NCBI GenBank assembly: GCA_946885435.1
Contig: CAMPGL010000001.1
Span: forward strand, 1-51,107
Direction of reading: 5' to 3'
Source: an uncultured Brevundimonas sp.
GTDB taxonomy: Bacteria > Pseudomonadota > Alphaproteobacteria > Caulobacterales > Caulobacteraceae
Length of the DNA: 51,107 nt
Shown here: piece after piece, positions 1 through 7,694 of the stretch
How positions within the stretch are numbered: the stretch's first letter is position 1
Layout: each line of letters begins with the position of its first letter
The notes under the pieces: model-generated
What the model was told of the DNA's origin: nothing
Databases searched by the model: none
Seen by the model: only the letters and a program-made list of their open reading frames with translations
Made by a program: the position numbers and the translations under genes

Positions 1-262
1 GGGCGGGCGAAGGCGTCGGCGTCGGGGGATCCGGCGTGTCGGCCTCGCTGGGCAGGGGCTCGGGCGTCACCTCCTCGAGCGGCGGCTCGGGCGAGATTTC
101 AGCCGCGGGTGCGGCCTGCTGCACGACATCCGAGATGATGGTCACCGGCACGGCGCCCAGCTGGATCTCGACCGGCTGCTTGGGCCAGGCGATCAGGGCG
201 AGCGCCAGCAGGCCCAGATGCAGCAGGGCCGAAAGGACAAGGGCCGGCGTCAGACGCGGCAC
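1..262 (-). CDS. tolA: TolA, N-terminal part (runs off left edge)
   Basis: Inner-membrane anchored, periplasm-spanning member of the Tol-Pal envelope system, which links TolQ/TolR to TolB-Pal during outer-membrane constriction. The reading frame opens with GTG one base after the tolR stop codon and translates as MPRLTPALVLSALLHLGLL, followed by a transmembrane helix (about residues 7-25), then QLGAVPVTIISD and a region rich in Pro and Glu (about residues 50-87). This is the expected TolA/TonB N-terminal layout. About 87 codons are inside the window, so domains II and III are missing because of the edge and not because of truncation. Position after tolQ-tolR makes the call firm despite low sequence conservation in this family. 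Confidence 0.85.
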   Translation of the reverse strand, partial: MPRLTPALVLSALLHLGLLALALIAWPKQPVEIQLGAVPVTIISDVVQQAAPAAEISPEPPLEEVTPEPLPSEADTPDPPTPTPSPA

Positions 263-263
263 G

Positions 264-752
264 TCAGGGCGCCTCCGCGTCCGGGGTGTCGGCGGCCGGC
301 TGGGCGGGCGCGGGGCCGGCGCTGTCGGTCACCAGGTTCAGGCGGGTGAAGCCGACCGAGGACAGGCGCGCCATGACCTGGGCCACGGCCTCGTAGGGCG
401 CGCGGCCGTCGGCGCGCACGAAGATCGGCCGCTCGAAGTTGTTGTTCGCCATGGCCGAGATGCGCGGGCCCAGCTGGTCGAGCGAGGCGGCGTCCTCCTG
501 GACGAAGATGGAGCCGTCGCGCTGGATGGAGACGCTGATCGGCTCCTCGGCCTGATCGACCGAGCCTGCGTCCGTCTTGGGCAGCTCCAGCGGCACCGCC
601 ACCGTCAGAAGCGGCGCGGCGACCATGAAGATGATCAGGAGCACCAGCATCACGTCGACCAGCGGCGTGACGTTGATCTCCGACAGGGGCCGCTTGCGGG
701 CGCGCCTGCGGCCGCGAACGTGACCGCCCGATCCTCCGGCGGACAGGGCCAT
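264..752 (-). CDS. tolR: TolR, Tol-Pal proton channel subunit
   Basis: ExbD/TolR family protein of 162 residues. After a basic cytoplasmic stretch ([20 protein letters not shown]) comes the single transmembrane helix, which carries the conserved Asp of the proton path ([17 protein letters not shown], about residues 28-45). The rest is a periplasmic domain with [12 protein letters not shown] and [15 protein letters not shown] motifs. With TolQ it forms the proton-motive-force driven motor that energises TolA. Its ATG overlaps the tolQ stop by one base (TGATG), which suggests translational coupling. It ends in a short Pro/Ala-rich tail. No anomalies seen. Confidence 0.97.
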   Translation of the reverse strand: MALSAGGSGGHVRGRRRARKRPLSEINVTPLVDVMLVLLIIFMVAAPLLTVAVPLELPKTDAGSVDQAEEPISVSIQRDGSIFVQEDAASLDQLGPRISAMANNNFERPIFVRADGRAPYEAVAQVMARLSSVGFTRLNLVTDSAGPAPAQPAADTPDAEAP

Positions 753-1498
753 CAGATCCCTCCGGGGCGGTCGTAGCCGTGGCTGACAGGCGCGGCGGGG
801 GCGGCGCGGTCGGCCAGCCGCTTGGCCACGGCGGCCTGCAACTCGTCGGCGAACCGTTCGAGCCGGCCGGTGAACTTGCCGGAGTCGATCGAGAACTTGT
901 TGTAGGCGATGTAGGCCGGGATGGCGGCCGCGAGGCCGATGCCGGTGGCGAACAGGGCCTCGGCGATGGCCGGGGCGACGGTGGTCAGGTTGGTGTTCCC
1001 CTGGGCCGCGATCTCGCCGAAGGCGTGCATGATCCCGTAGACGGTGCCGAACAGGCCGATGAAGGGCGACGAGGTCGCCACCACCGACAGCACGCCCAGC
1101 CCGTCCTCGGTCCTGGCGCTCTCACGCGCGATGATGGAATCCAGCGTCCTGTCGATGCGGGCGATGAGAAGGCCGGCCTGACCTTCGGTGAGCGGCCCGG
1201 CGGCCCGCGCCTCGCGCCAGTCGCGCATCGCGGCGACGAGCATGCGCGGCAGGGGCTGGCTGGGATTGGGACCCGCCTGGTTGGCCAGATCCTCCAGCGA
1301 CCGGCCGCTGGCGAGCGCATCCTCGAAGGCGTTGGCCTGCCGGTTTAGGGCGGCGAAGCGCATCCCCCGGTCGAAGATCACCGCCCATGACCACAGCGAC
1401 GCCAGGGCCAGGCCCAGGATCACGCCCTTGATCACCCAGTCGGCGTTCATGAACAGGTTGACGACGTTCAGGGCGTCGGCGGCGCTCTCGGGCGGCAT
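752..1498 (-). CDS. tolQ: TolQ, Tol-Pal motor subunit
   Basis: MotA/TolQ/ExbB family protein of 248 residues with three membrane segments: about residues 22-42, then a pair at about 140-162 and 172-198. The core reads [22 protein letters not shown] followed by [21 protein letters not shown], the signature of TolQ/ExbB channels. Together with TolR it converts proton flow into movement of TolA during cell division. The starting ATG ([16 protein letters not shown]) gives normal family length. It heads the tolQRA block; ybgC lies 203 bases upstream on the same strand, as in most proteobacterial tol loci, but here a palindromic repeat sits in the gap. Confidence 0.97.
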   Translation of the reverse strand: MPPESAADALNVVNLFMNADWVIKGVILGLALASLWSWAVIFDRGMRFAALNRQANAFEDALASGRSLEDLANQAGPNPSQPLPRMLVAAMRDWREARAAGPLTEGQAGLLIARIDRTLDSIIARESARTEDGLGVLSVVATSSPFIGLFGTVYGIMHAFGEIAAQGNTNLTTVAPAIAEALFATGIGLAAAIPAYIAYNKFSIDSGKFTGRLERFADELQAAVAKRLADRAAPAAPVSHGYDRPGGI

Positions 1499-1598
1499 TC
1501 AGGTCTCCTGGCGGCGGCGAATCTCGCCCGTTCGCTTGCAAGATCGGGGCCCCCGAGACAAGCCACGGGAAGTGACGGATTGATGGCATGACGGAAAC

Positions 1599-1698
1599 GT
1601 CATCCCGGAAACGGCGAAGCCGTTATCCGGGACCTAAACGCCGCCGGCGCCGAGTTTAGGTCCCGGCTCTCCGCGCTGCGCGCTACGGCCGGGATGAC
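1599..1698. repeat. Long imperfect palindrome (REP/BIME-like)
   Basis: Outer arms are GTCATCCCGG (1599-1608) and CCGGGATGAC (1689-1698). Inner perfect 13-base arms are CCGGGACCTAAAC (1627-1639) and GTTTAGGTCCCGG (1654-1666), around a GC-rich 14-base loop. The element fills the tolQ-ybgC gap and would form a long cruciform or RNA hairpin. Its size and the GTCATCCCGG ends resemble dispersed intergenic palindromes of alphaproteobacterial genomes. No second copy was found by eye in this window. Confidence 0.75.
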
Positions 1699-1701
1699 GG
1701 C

Positions 1702-2139
1702 CTACGCCAGCCAGGGCCCCAGAGCCTCGGCCATGGCCCGCGGCGGGCGGCGGGGGCGGCCGTTCAGGTCGATGCAGGCGGCCTCAACGTCGGCCTCGCA
1801 CAGGGTCTGCTCGCCGCGCATGATCGACTGGCGGATGATCAGGCGCGGCCCCTTCACGGCCTCATAGGCCGTGCGCACCACCAGCGCGTCGTCGATCCGC
1901 GCGGGCTTGAGGAAGCGGATGTCCATGCGCGTGACCACGAAGGCCAGCGGATCGTCGCGGTCGAGCAGCTCGGCGTGGCCGCTGGAGACCAGCCTCAGGA
2001 AATCCGACCGCCCCCGCTCGAAGAAGCGCAGGTAGTTGGCGTGATAGACCAGGCCGGTGAAGTCCGTGTCCTCGTAATAGACGCGCACGGGCAGCAGGTG
2101 CGTGCGGCCTTCGAACTCCCCCGACGTCGGCTGGCTCAA
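1702..2139 (-). CDS. ybgC: YbgC-family acyl-CoA thioesterase of the tol locus
   Basis: Hot-dog fold 4-hydroxybenzoyl-CoA thioesterase family, 145 residues. The signature is clear: VRVYYEDTDFTGLVYHANYLRFFERGR (about residues 18-44) contains the catalytic Asp of the tol-pal associated thioesterases (YxDTDxxGxVYHxxY). The second half (FVVTRMDIRFLKPARIDDALVVRT) is the usual second strand set. YbgC hydrolyses short acyl-CoAs or acyl-ACPs and is thought to act in phospholipid metabolism at the inner membrane. It is the standard first gene of the ybgC-tolQRA cluster. The metallopeptidase gene upstream ends 5 bases before it. Confidence 0.95.
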   Translation of the reverse strand: MSQPTSGEFEGRTHLLPVRVYYEDTDFTGLVYHANYLRFFERGRSDFLRLVSSGHAELLDRDDPLAFVVTRMDIRFLKPARIDDALVVRTAYEAVKGPRLIIRQSIMRGEQTLCEADVEAACIDLNGRPRRPPRAMAEALGPWLA

Positions 2140-2143
2140 GGGG

Positions 2144-3010
2144 TCAGACGCCCTTCGACGGCCGCGCGGCCACGCCCGAGCCGCCCATGGCGGCGAAGGT
2201 GTCGCACTGGTTGGGATCGCCGGTCTGGTAGCCGCGGCGCAGCCACTCGACCCGCTGGGCCGAGGTGCCGTGGGTGAAGGTCTCGGGCGACGCCCGGCCG
2301 CCGGTCAGGTTGTCGTCGCCGATCTGGGAGGCGGCGTTCAGGCCCTCCTCGATGTCGCCCTCTTCCAGCGCCACCTCGCCGCCGGAAACCCGGCTGGCGT
2401 TGGCCGCCCAGACGCCCGCGTAGCAATCGGCCTGGAGCTCGAGCGCCACCGACCAGCGGTTCGCCTCGCCCTCGCTGCCGGCCTGGGCCTGCATCTGGCG
2501 CACCCGGTCCGAGGCGCCGGTGAGGGTCTGAACGTGGTGGCCGACCTCGTGGGCGATGACATAGGCCTGGGCGAAGTCGCCGCCGGCGCCGAGCTGCTCC
2601 TGCATGGTCCGCCAGAAGCTGAGGTCCAGATACACTTGCCGGTCGAGCGGGCAGTAGAAGGGCCCCATCTGCGCCTGGCCGTAGCCGCAGCCGGTGCCCG
2701 TGCCGCCCTCGTAGAGGACCACGCGCGGCGGCTCGTAGCCGGAGATCAGGCTGGACCAGACGTCGGTGGTGTTGGTGGCGATGACGTCGACGAAGCCGCC
2801 GGCTTCGTCCCCGGGCGACCCGATCTCGCCCTGACCCGCGCCTTGACCGAGTTGCTGGAGGAGCTGGGTGGTCGTCTGCGGATTAATGTCGAGGAACAAG
2901 TACCCGAGGAGCGCCAGCACCCCGACTCCGAGGCCGCCGCCGATGACGCCTCCGCCCATGCCGCGGCGGTCATCGATCCCGCCGCCGCGCCGTCCGCCCT
3001 GCCACCGCAT
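2144..3010 (-). CDS. YpfJ-type neutral zinc metallopeptidase, membrane anchored
   Basis: Putative zinc metallopeptidase (PF04228, YpfJ family) of 288 residues. The N-terminus MRWQGGRRGGGIDDRRGMGG is characteristic of the family and is followed by one membrane helix (about residues 21-41). The zinc motif HEVGH lies at residues 154-158 in AYVIAHEVGHHVQTL. A long C-terminal domain rich in Glu and Ala (LELQADCYAGVWAAN) includes a likely third ligand. The catalytic domain is expected in the periplasm. Physiological substrate is unknown for the family. It sits directly upstream of ybgC on the same strand and could be co-transcribed with it. Confidence 0.9.
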   Translation of the reverse strand: MRWQGGRRGGGIDDRRGMGGGVIGGGLGVGVLALLGYLFLDINPQTTTQLLQQLGQGAGQGEIGSPGDEAGGFVDVIATNTTDVWSSLISGYEPPRVVLYEGGTGTGCGYGQAQMGPFYCPLDRQVYLDLSFWRTMQEQLGAGGDFAQAYVIAHEVGHHVQTLTGASDRVRQMQAQAGSEGEANRWSVALELQADCYAGVWAANASRVSGGEVALEEGDIEEGLNAASQIGDDNLTGGRASPETFTHGTSAQRVEWLRRGYQTGDPNQCDTFAAMGGSGVAARPSKGV

Positions 3011-3079
3011 CTTAGCCTCGCAAGCTTCCTGTCCAGCTTAGCCGAACGCGCGAAGGCGGCAATCCGATGCGCGGGGTCG

Positions 3080-3463
3080 TCAGGGTTCGCGGCGGGCCTG
3101 GTTCAGCCAGGCGTCCATGGCCTGCAGACGCTGGTCCGCGGTGATGGCGCGCTCACGCGCTTCGCTGGCCGAATAGGCCTCCTGGTCCGCCAAGCCGGTC
3201 AGGGGTTCGAGGTCGGCGGCCGGCCCCGGCGGTGGAGCGATCACCGGCCCGCGCCGCGCCTCCAGGCCATAGAGGATCGCCTCGGTCCTTCGCTGGTCGG
3301 CGCGGGCCTCTGCGGTCCGCTGATCCATGCCCGCCCGCCAGCGGTCGCGCTCCAGCCGGTCGCGCTGGGCCGCCGCGGCGAAGTCCGGCTGCGGCCGCCA
3401 GGTCTGCGCCTGGGCGGCGCCGGCGGCCGCGAGAACGGCCAGGGAGAGCAAGAGCGGCTTCAT
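3080..3463 (-). CDS. Small secreted protein of unknown function
   Basis: 127 residues from the ATG giving MKPLLLSLAVLAAAGAAQAQ, a good Sec signal peptide with an AQA-type cleavage site; this start is preferred over an upstream in-frame ATG that would place charged sequence before the signal. The mature part is short and Arg/Gln/Ala-rich (AAAQRDRLERDRWRAGMDQR, then ARADQRRTEAILYGLEARR), predicted to be helical or coiled-coil. The C-terminal part (DQEAYSASEARERAITADQRL) is again helical. I do not recognise a family. Probable periplasmic protein. Confidence 0.65.
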   Translation of the reverse strand: MKPLLLSLAVLAAAGAAQAQTWRPQPDFAAAAQRDRLERDRWRAGMDQRTAEARADQRRTEAILYGLEARRGPVIAPPPGPAADLEPLTGLADQEAYSASEARERAITADQRLQAMDAWLNQARREP

Positions 3464-3504
3464 CGCTCGAAGATGGGCCCGCAAGGCCCCGGAGCCAAGC
3501 GTGG

Positions 3505-3843
3505 CTATGAGCGCGCGAGGGGCCACAGGAACGAGGGGCCGTGGGTCATGCTGTGACCGACCGCGATCTGGATGCGCTCGTCGCCATCATGCATCTGGAT
3601 TCCACGGAAGGGCGGATCGAAGCGCACCGCCTGTACGGTCACCTCGCGCTTCGCCTTGCCCTTGCCCGTGCTCAGCAGCGCGGCGATCTCCGCGCCGAAG
3701 GCCGCGGCCTCCTCGTCGCCGATCGGCGTCAGGATGGTCGCCGGCTTCGTCTTGTCCAGGGTCAGCAGCTCCGAACGCCATGCCGCGGCGGCGGGGTCCG
3801 TCAGGGTTCGGGCGGCCGGCCGGTCTGAAGGTGTCTCGGTCAT
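3505..3843 (-). CDS. Hypothetical protein
   Basis: 112 residues starting at ATG (MTETPSDRPAART). The sequence has a mixed charge pattern with a clear repeat-free globular look: WRSELLTLDKTKPATILTPIGDEEAAAFGAEIAALLST, a basic turn GKGKAKREV, and a terminal HGPSFLWPLARS. No signal peptide or membrane helix. Codon use matches its neighbours, and the frame is free of stops for longer than expected by shadowing. No family recognised; likely cytoplasmic. A longer start at 3879 is possible but adds a non-descript basic stretch. Confidence 0.55.
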   Translation of the reverse strand: MTETPSDRPAARTLTDPAAAAWRSELLTLDKTKPATILTPIGDEEAAAFGAEIAALLSTGKGKAKREVTVQAVRFDPPFRGIQMHDGDERIQIAVGHSMTHGPSFLWPLARS

Positions 3844-4041
3844 CCGCCGCTTGTGGGGCGCCTCAACACCCGTTGGCAATGTCCGGTTCCGCGCTCCCGA
3901 TCATGTGATCGGTTGTGATTCGCTTAATCGGCGAGAGACGCGTATCTTGACCGTATCGCTGGGACATTCTTGGGGCGCCCAGTGACTGAGAGACAGCCTG
4001 ACCGGCTCACGCTCCCGCCTTAGTGGCCTAAGGAGCTTGCC

Positions 4042-4230
4042 ATGACTTACATCTGCTACATCCGAAGTCAGGGCTCGGACGTCGACCATATGGAGGTCCT
4101 TCCGCAGGAGGATCTGTCCAAGGCCCGTGCCTTCGCCGCCGCCATGCTGGCCGACAGGCCCAGCGCCACGAGCGCCGACATCTATTCCGGCGACAACCTC
4201 GTGGAGCGGATCGAGCGCGCCGCCGCCTAG
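4042..4230 (+). CDS. Small hypothetical protein (62 residues)
   Basis: The start MTYICYIRSQGSDVDHMEVL is preceded by a good Shine-Dalgarno (AAGGAG at 4030-4035, spaced 6 bases). The protein is acidic with no signal or membrane segment; KARAFAAAMLADRPSATSADIY looks like a helix followed by a strand, ending in ERIERAAA. I do not recognise a family. The strong ribosome site and balanced codon use support a real gene. It stands alone with about 170 bases on each side. Confidence 0.6.
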   Translation: MTYICYIRSQGSDVDHMEVLPQEDLSKARAFAAAMLADRPSATSADIYSGDNLVERIERAAA

Positions 4231-4337
4231 GCGCGCCGCCCGCCGCATGAGCCGGCGGACAACCCGAGAATCAAACCGCGAGTCCGCCCCAGGCAGGGCT
4301 CGCGCGTGGCGCGCGAGGCCCTGATCGCGGCGACGGA

Positions 4338-4382
4338 TGTCATGTTGACCTTACATCCGGCCTATGTCATGTTGACCTGACA
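4338..4382 (+). promoter_or_regulatory. Tandem operator-like sites upstream of the membrane protein/XRE pair
   Basis: Two 18-base copies of TGTCATGTTGACCTKACA lie at 4338-4355 and 4365-4382 (first ends TTACA, second TGACA). Each is an imperfect dyad of TGTCA and T(G/T)ACA half-sites separated by 8 bases. The copies share a 15-base direct repeat (ATGTCATGTTGACCT) and are offset by 27 bases. They end 20 bases before the ATG at 4403, so they probably overlap the promoter. The obvious candidate binder is the XRE regulator encoded at 4783, giving autoregulation; this is inference. Confidence 0.6.
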
Positions 4383-4402
4383 GTTCGTCAGGAGGAGCTG
4401 AC

Positions 4403-4786
4403 ATGACCCCCGCCGCCAAGGCCTATTCGATCCGAACCACCGTCTTCATGCTCGGCTATGTCGCCGCGCTCCTGCTCGCGCTTGGCGGGGCGCTGGACGC
4501 GATCGGGGGGATCAGCGGCTGGCTGCTGGCCGCAGCGGTGTCCGCGCCGGTGGCCGGCCAGATCTGGGCGACGCTCGCCTTCATCCGCGACAGCGACGAG
4601 TTCGTGGCGGGAGTAACCGCCAAGCGCTTCATCATCGCGGCGGGCCTGACCTTCGCGCTCGCGGTCTTCTGGGGCTTCGGAGAGCGGCTGGCCGGTGCCC
4701 CTCACCTGGAGGGCTGGTGGGCCTATGTCGTCTTCTGGGGGTTGATGGGCGTCATGCCGTTGTTCGTGCGGAGCTCGGCCCGATGA
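4403..4786 (+). CDS. Four-helix membrane protein, unknown function
   Basis: 127 residues with about four hydrophobic segments: 11-32, 38-59, 75-93 and 104-122. Between helices 2 and 3 lies a charged loop (FIRDSDEFVAGVTAKR). It starts at ATG after a strong GGAGG site (4391-4395). The layout of a small membrane protein followed by a tiny XRE regulator with overlapping stop and start (ATGA at 4783-4786) recurs in bacteria, but the function of the membrane protein is not established. Two operator-like dyads precede it. It is most likely co-expressed with and repressed by its partner. Confidence 0.75.
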   Translation: MTPAAKAYSIRTTVFMLGYVAALLLALGGALDAIGGISGWLLAAAVSAPVAGQIWATLAFIRDSDEFVAGVTAKRFIIAAGLTFALAVFWGFGERLAGAPHLEGWWAYVVFWGLMGVMPLFVRSSAR

Positions 4787-4980
4787 AGAACCGGCTTCGC
4801 GTCCTGCGCGCCGAGCGCGGCTGGACCCAGGAGGATCTGGGCCGCGCTGTGGGGGTCTCGCGCCAGGCCATCATCGCGCTCGAGAGCGACAAGCACGACC
4901 CCTCGCTCGACCTCGCCTTCCGCCTCGCCTCCACCTTCGGCGTGAAGGTCGAGGACCTGTTCGAGAACCCGCACGGCTGA
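4783..4980 (+). CDS. Small XRE/Cro-type transcriptional regulator
   Basis: 65 residues that form almost only a helix-turn-helix of the Cro/CI class: NRLRVLRAERGWTQEDLGRA, then VGVSRQAIIALESDKHDPS as the turn and recognition helix, then LAFRLASTFGVKVEDLFE. This minimal form resembles the YozG/Cro-like regulators, which dimerise and bind dyad operators. The ATG overlaps the stop of the membrane protein upstream, so translation is coupled. Its likely targets are the TGTCA/TGACA dyads at 4338-4382. The alpha/beta hydrolase gene 28 bases downstream may belong to the same transcript. Confidence 0.93.
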   Translation: MKNRLRVLRAERGWTQEDLGRAVGVSRQAIIALESDKHDPSLDLAFRLASTFGVKVEDLFENPHG

Positions 4981-5008
4981 GGCCGCGCACCCCATCGGAG
5001 ACACGACC

Positions 5009-5941
5009 ATGATCCACATCGCTCGCCGTCTGGCGGGAGCGCATCTGCGCGCCCTGTTCATCGCCGCCCTCGTCGGCCTCATCGCCGGCGTCGGCCTGCT
5101 CATAGCGACCCAGGCCCGGGCCCAGCCTGCCGCCGGCTTCGCGTCGGACCGGCTGTCGGTCGAGGTGGTGGGGCAAGGCCCCGACGTCATCCTCATCCCC
5201 GGTTTCGCTTCCTCGCGCGAGGTCTGGCGGCCGCTGGCCCAGCGGCTGTCGGCCACCCATCGCGTTCATCTGGTCCAGCTGGCGGGCTTCGCCGGAGAAC
5301 CCTGGCGCCACGGCGACGGCCCGTTCCTGCAGCCGGCGCTGGACGAGCTCGCCCGCTACGCCGCGACGCTGGATCGGCCCGCCGTCATCGGCCATTCCAT
5401 GGGCGGGCTGTCGGGCCTGATGCTGGCCCAGCAGCATCCGGAACTGGTCTCTCGCGTGATGAGCGTCGACAGCCTGCCGTTCTTCTCGGTGCTCTACGGT
5501 CCGCAGGTGACGGTCGAGACGGCCCGGCCCTACGCCGAACAGACCGCGCGCGGCATGCTGGCCCTGGACGAGGCCGCCTTCCGGGCCGGGCAGCAGCAGG
5601 TCGCCATCGGCATGGCCCGCGATGCGGCGACGCGCGCCGCCATGGTCGACTGGTCCGTCGCCTCGGATCGCCAGGCCCTGGCCGCGGCGATCCGCGACGT
5701 GATGCTCGCCGATGTCCGGCCCCAGTTGGCGGCCATGACCGCGCCGGTATGGGCGGTCTATGCGTCGGACGCCGACGGCGGCGCGCCCGCCGCCATGGCC
5801 GACGCCATGTGGGCGCGCGAATACGCCGGCCTGCCGGGCGTGCGGCTGGAGCGGGTCGACGGCAGCCGCCACTTCATCATGGCCGATCAGCCGGAGCGGC
5901 TGAACGAACTGGTTGACGCCTTCCTGGCGGAGGGCCGCTGA
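5009..5941 (+). CDS. Secreted or membrane-anchored alpha/beta hydrolase
   Basis: 310 residues. A basic N-terminus plus a hydrophobic segment (about 15-34) ends in QARAQP, so it is either a signal peptide or an anchor; the enzyme should face the periplasm. Alpha/beta hydrolase features: oxyanion region VILIPGFASSREVW (about 60-73), nucleophile elbow GHSMGG with Ser130, and C-terminal GSRHFIM with the probable catalytic His288. An acidic residue in the YASDADGG stretch may complete the triad. Substrate cannot be told from sequence. It follows the XRE regulator closely on the same strand. Confidence 0.85.
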   Translation: MIHIARRLAGAHLRALFIAALVGLIAGVGLLIATQARAQPAAGFASDRLSVEVVGQGPDVILIPGFASSREVWRPLAQRLSATHRVHLVQLAGFAGEPWRHGDGPFLQPALDELARYAATLDRPAVIGHSMGGLSGLMLAQQHPELVSRVMSVDSLPFFSVLYGPQVTVETARPYAEQTARGMLALDEAAFRAGQQQVAIGMARDAATRAAMVDWSVASDRQALAAAIRDVMLADVRPQLAAMTAPVWAVYASDADGGAPAAMADAMWAREYAGLPGVRLERVDGSRHFIMADQPERLNELVDAFLAEGR

Positions 5942-5979
5942 CTGGCGGAACGAAGGCGGCGCCCGTACGCTGACGCCCC

Positions 5980-6456
5980 ATGAGCGTCGCCTTCACCCGC
6001 GAAGAGGATCTCGAGGCCACGGCGGCGGACCTGCCCGACCGGCCGGTCTCGCCGCATCCGAACCTGGTCACCCGCGAAGGCCTTGAGGCCATCGAGCGCG
6101 AGCTGGCCGAGGCCAAGGCGGCCTATACGGCGGCCCAGGCGGCGGGGAGCATCGAGAAGGACCGCACCGCCATGGCGCGGGCCACGCGCGATCTGCGCTA
6201 CTGGTCGGCCCGGCGTGCCTCAGCGCAGCTGACTGAGGTCGAGCCCGACGGCCGGGTCCGCTTTGGCGGATCGGTGACGATCGAGCGAGAGGACGGCCGG
6301 GTCCAGACCTGGCGCATCGTGGGCGAGGACGAGGCCGACCCGGCGCAGGGCTCGGTCAGCCACGTGTCGCCTCTCGCCCGGGCGCTTCTGGGCAAACAGG
6401 CCGGCGACGAGGTCGTCATCGCCGGCCAGAGCGCCGAGGTTACGGCGGTCGACTAG
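5980..6456 (+). CDS. GreA/GreB-family transcription factor, atypical tip
   Basis: 158 residues. The first 30 residues are variable; LVTREGLEAIERELAEAKAAY begins the Gre N-terminal coiled coil, and RATRDLRYWSARRASAQL matches its returning helix. The C-terminal part is a clear Gre FKBP-like domain: RFGGSVTIEREDGRVQTWRIVGEDEADPAQGSVSHVSPLARALLGKQAGDEVVI. Gre factors bind the RNA polymerase secondary channel and stimulate cleavage of backtracked RNA through two acidic tip residues. Here the tip reads AAGSIEKDRTAM and lacks the DLKEN or GDRSEN pattern, so activity may differ. It converges on the thiolase gene; both stops share CTAG. Confidence 0.88.
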   Translation: MSVAFTREEDLEATAADLPDRPVSPHPNLVTREGLEAIERELAEAKAAYTAAQAAGSIEKDRTAMARATRDLRYWSARRASAQLTEVEPDGRVRFGGSVTIEREDGRVQTWRIVGEDEADPAQGSVSHVSPLARALLGKQAGDEVVIAGQSAEVTAVD

Positions 6457-7646
6457 GCCGCCAGCTCGACCGCCATGGCCACGGCCTCGCCGCCGCCGAT
6501 GCAGAGCGAGGCGACGCCCTTGGACTTGCCGTGCTGCTGCAGCGCCGAGAGCAGGGTGGCCATGACCCGGGCGCCCGAGGCGCCGATGGGGTGGCCGAGC
6601 GCGCAGGCGCCGCCGTTCACGTTCAGCTTCTCGTGCGGGATGCCCATCTCCTGCATGGCGACCATCGGCACCACGGCGAAGGCCTCGTTGACCTCCCACA
6701 GGTCGACGTCCTCGACCGACCAGCCGGCCTTCTGAAGGGCCTTCTGCATGGCCGGGACCGGCGCGGTGGTGAACTCGGCCGGGTCGTGGGCGTGGGCGGC
6801 GTGGCTGACGACGCGGGCGACGATGTTCAGGCCCATGGCTTTGGCGGTGCTCTCGCGGGTCATGACCAGGGCGGCGGCGCCGTCCGAGATGGACGAGGCG
6901 TTGGCGGCGGTGATCGTCCCGTCCTTGGCGAAGGCGGGCTTCAGCGTCGGGATCTTCTCAGGCCGCGCCTTGCCGGGCTGTTCGTCGGTGGAGATGGTCT
7001 CGGTCCCGGCGCGGGTGGTCACGGCCACCGGCACGATCTCGGCCTCGAAGGCGCCTGAGGTGATGGCGGCGTTGGCGCGCTTCAGGCTCTCGATGGCGTA
7101 GGCGTCCTGGGCCTCGCGGGTGAACTGGTACTTGCGGGCCGTGTCCTCGGCGAAGGCGCCCATCAGCTTGCCGGGGGTGTAGGCGTCCTCGAGGCCGTCC
7201 AGGTACATGGAGTCCGAGATGACGTCGTGGCCGATGCGGGCGCCGCTACGGTGCTTGGCCATGACGTAGGGGGCGCCGGTCATGGATTCCATGCCGCCGG
7301 CGACGATGACCTCGGCGGTGCCGGCCAGGAGGGCGTCGTGCGCCATGACGGCGGCCTGCAGGCCCGAGCCGCACATCTTGTTCACGGTGGTCGCTTCGAC
7401 GTGCTGCGGCAGGCCCGCGCCCATGCCGGCCTGCCGGGCCGGGGCCTGGCCGAGGCCGGCGGGCAGGACGCAGCCCATGAAGATCTGCTCGACCTTCTCC
7501 GGATCGACCTTGGCGCGTTCGATCGCGGCCTTGACGGCGGTGGCGCCCAGTTCGGTCGCCTTCACGTTGGACAGCGCGCCCTGGAAGCCGCCCATGGGCG
7601 TGCGGGCGAAGGAGCAGATGACGACGGGATCGGAAGGCTGGGTCAT
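6453..7646 (-). CDS. Acetyl-CoA C-acyltransferase (thiolase)
   Basis: 397 residues, normal length for thiolase II. Catalytic features are complete: nucleophilic Cys92 in NKMCGSG, NEAFA near residue 318, the His in GGACALGHPIGASGAR (about 355), and the second Cys in SLCIGGGEA near the end. It condenses two acetyl-CoA molecules or cleaves 3-ketoacyl-CoA, in PHB synthesis or fatty-acid/ketone degradation. The sequence IVAGGMESMTGAPY is typical of the PhaA/AtoB group. An acyl-CoA thioesterase gene lies just upstream on the same strand, so the pair may act together in acyl-CoA turnover. Its stop codon shares CTAG with the Gre-type gene. Confidence 0.95.
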   Translation of the reverse strand: MTQPSDPVVICSFARTPMGGFQGALSNVKATELGATAVKAAIERAKVDPEKVEQIFMGCVLPAGLGQAPARQAGMGAGLPQHVEATTVNKMCGSGLQAAVMAHDALLAGTAEVIVAGGMESMTGAPYVMAKHRSGARIGHDVISDSMYLDGLEDAYTPGKLMGAFAEDTARKYQFTREAQDAYAIESLKRANAAITSGAFEAEIVPVAVTTRAGTETISTDEQPGKARPEKIPTLKPAFAKDGTITAANASSISDGAAALVMTRESTAKAMGLNIVARVVSHAAHAHDPAEFTTAPVPAMQKALQKAGWSVEDVDLWEVNEAFAVVPMVAMQEMGIPHEKLNVNGGACALGHPIGASGARVMATLLSALQQHGKSKGVASLCIGGGEAVAMAVELAA

Positions 7647-7694
7647 GGTCGAATGTCCTTGGGGAGGAACGAAGTCAGGCGATGTTGCGGTGCG

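Noticed and set aside
36..776. Long plus-strand frames opposite tolA, tolR and tolQ (and many like them elsewhere)
   Set aside because: High GC keeps antisense frames open; their translations are Arg/Gly/His-rich without family motifs, while the minus-strand genes are certain.
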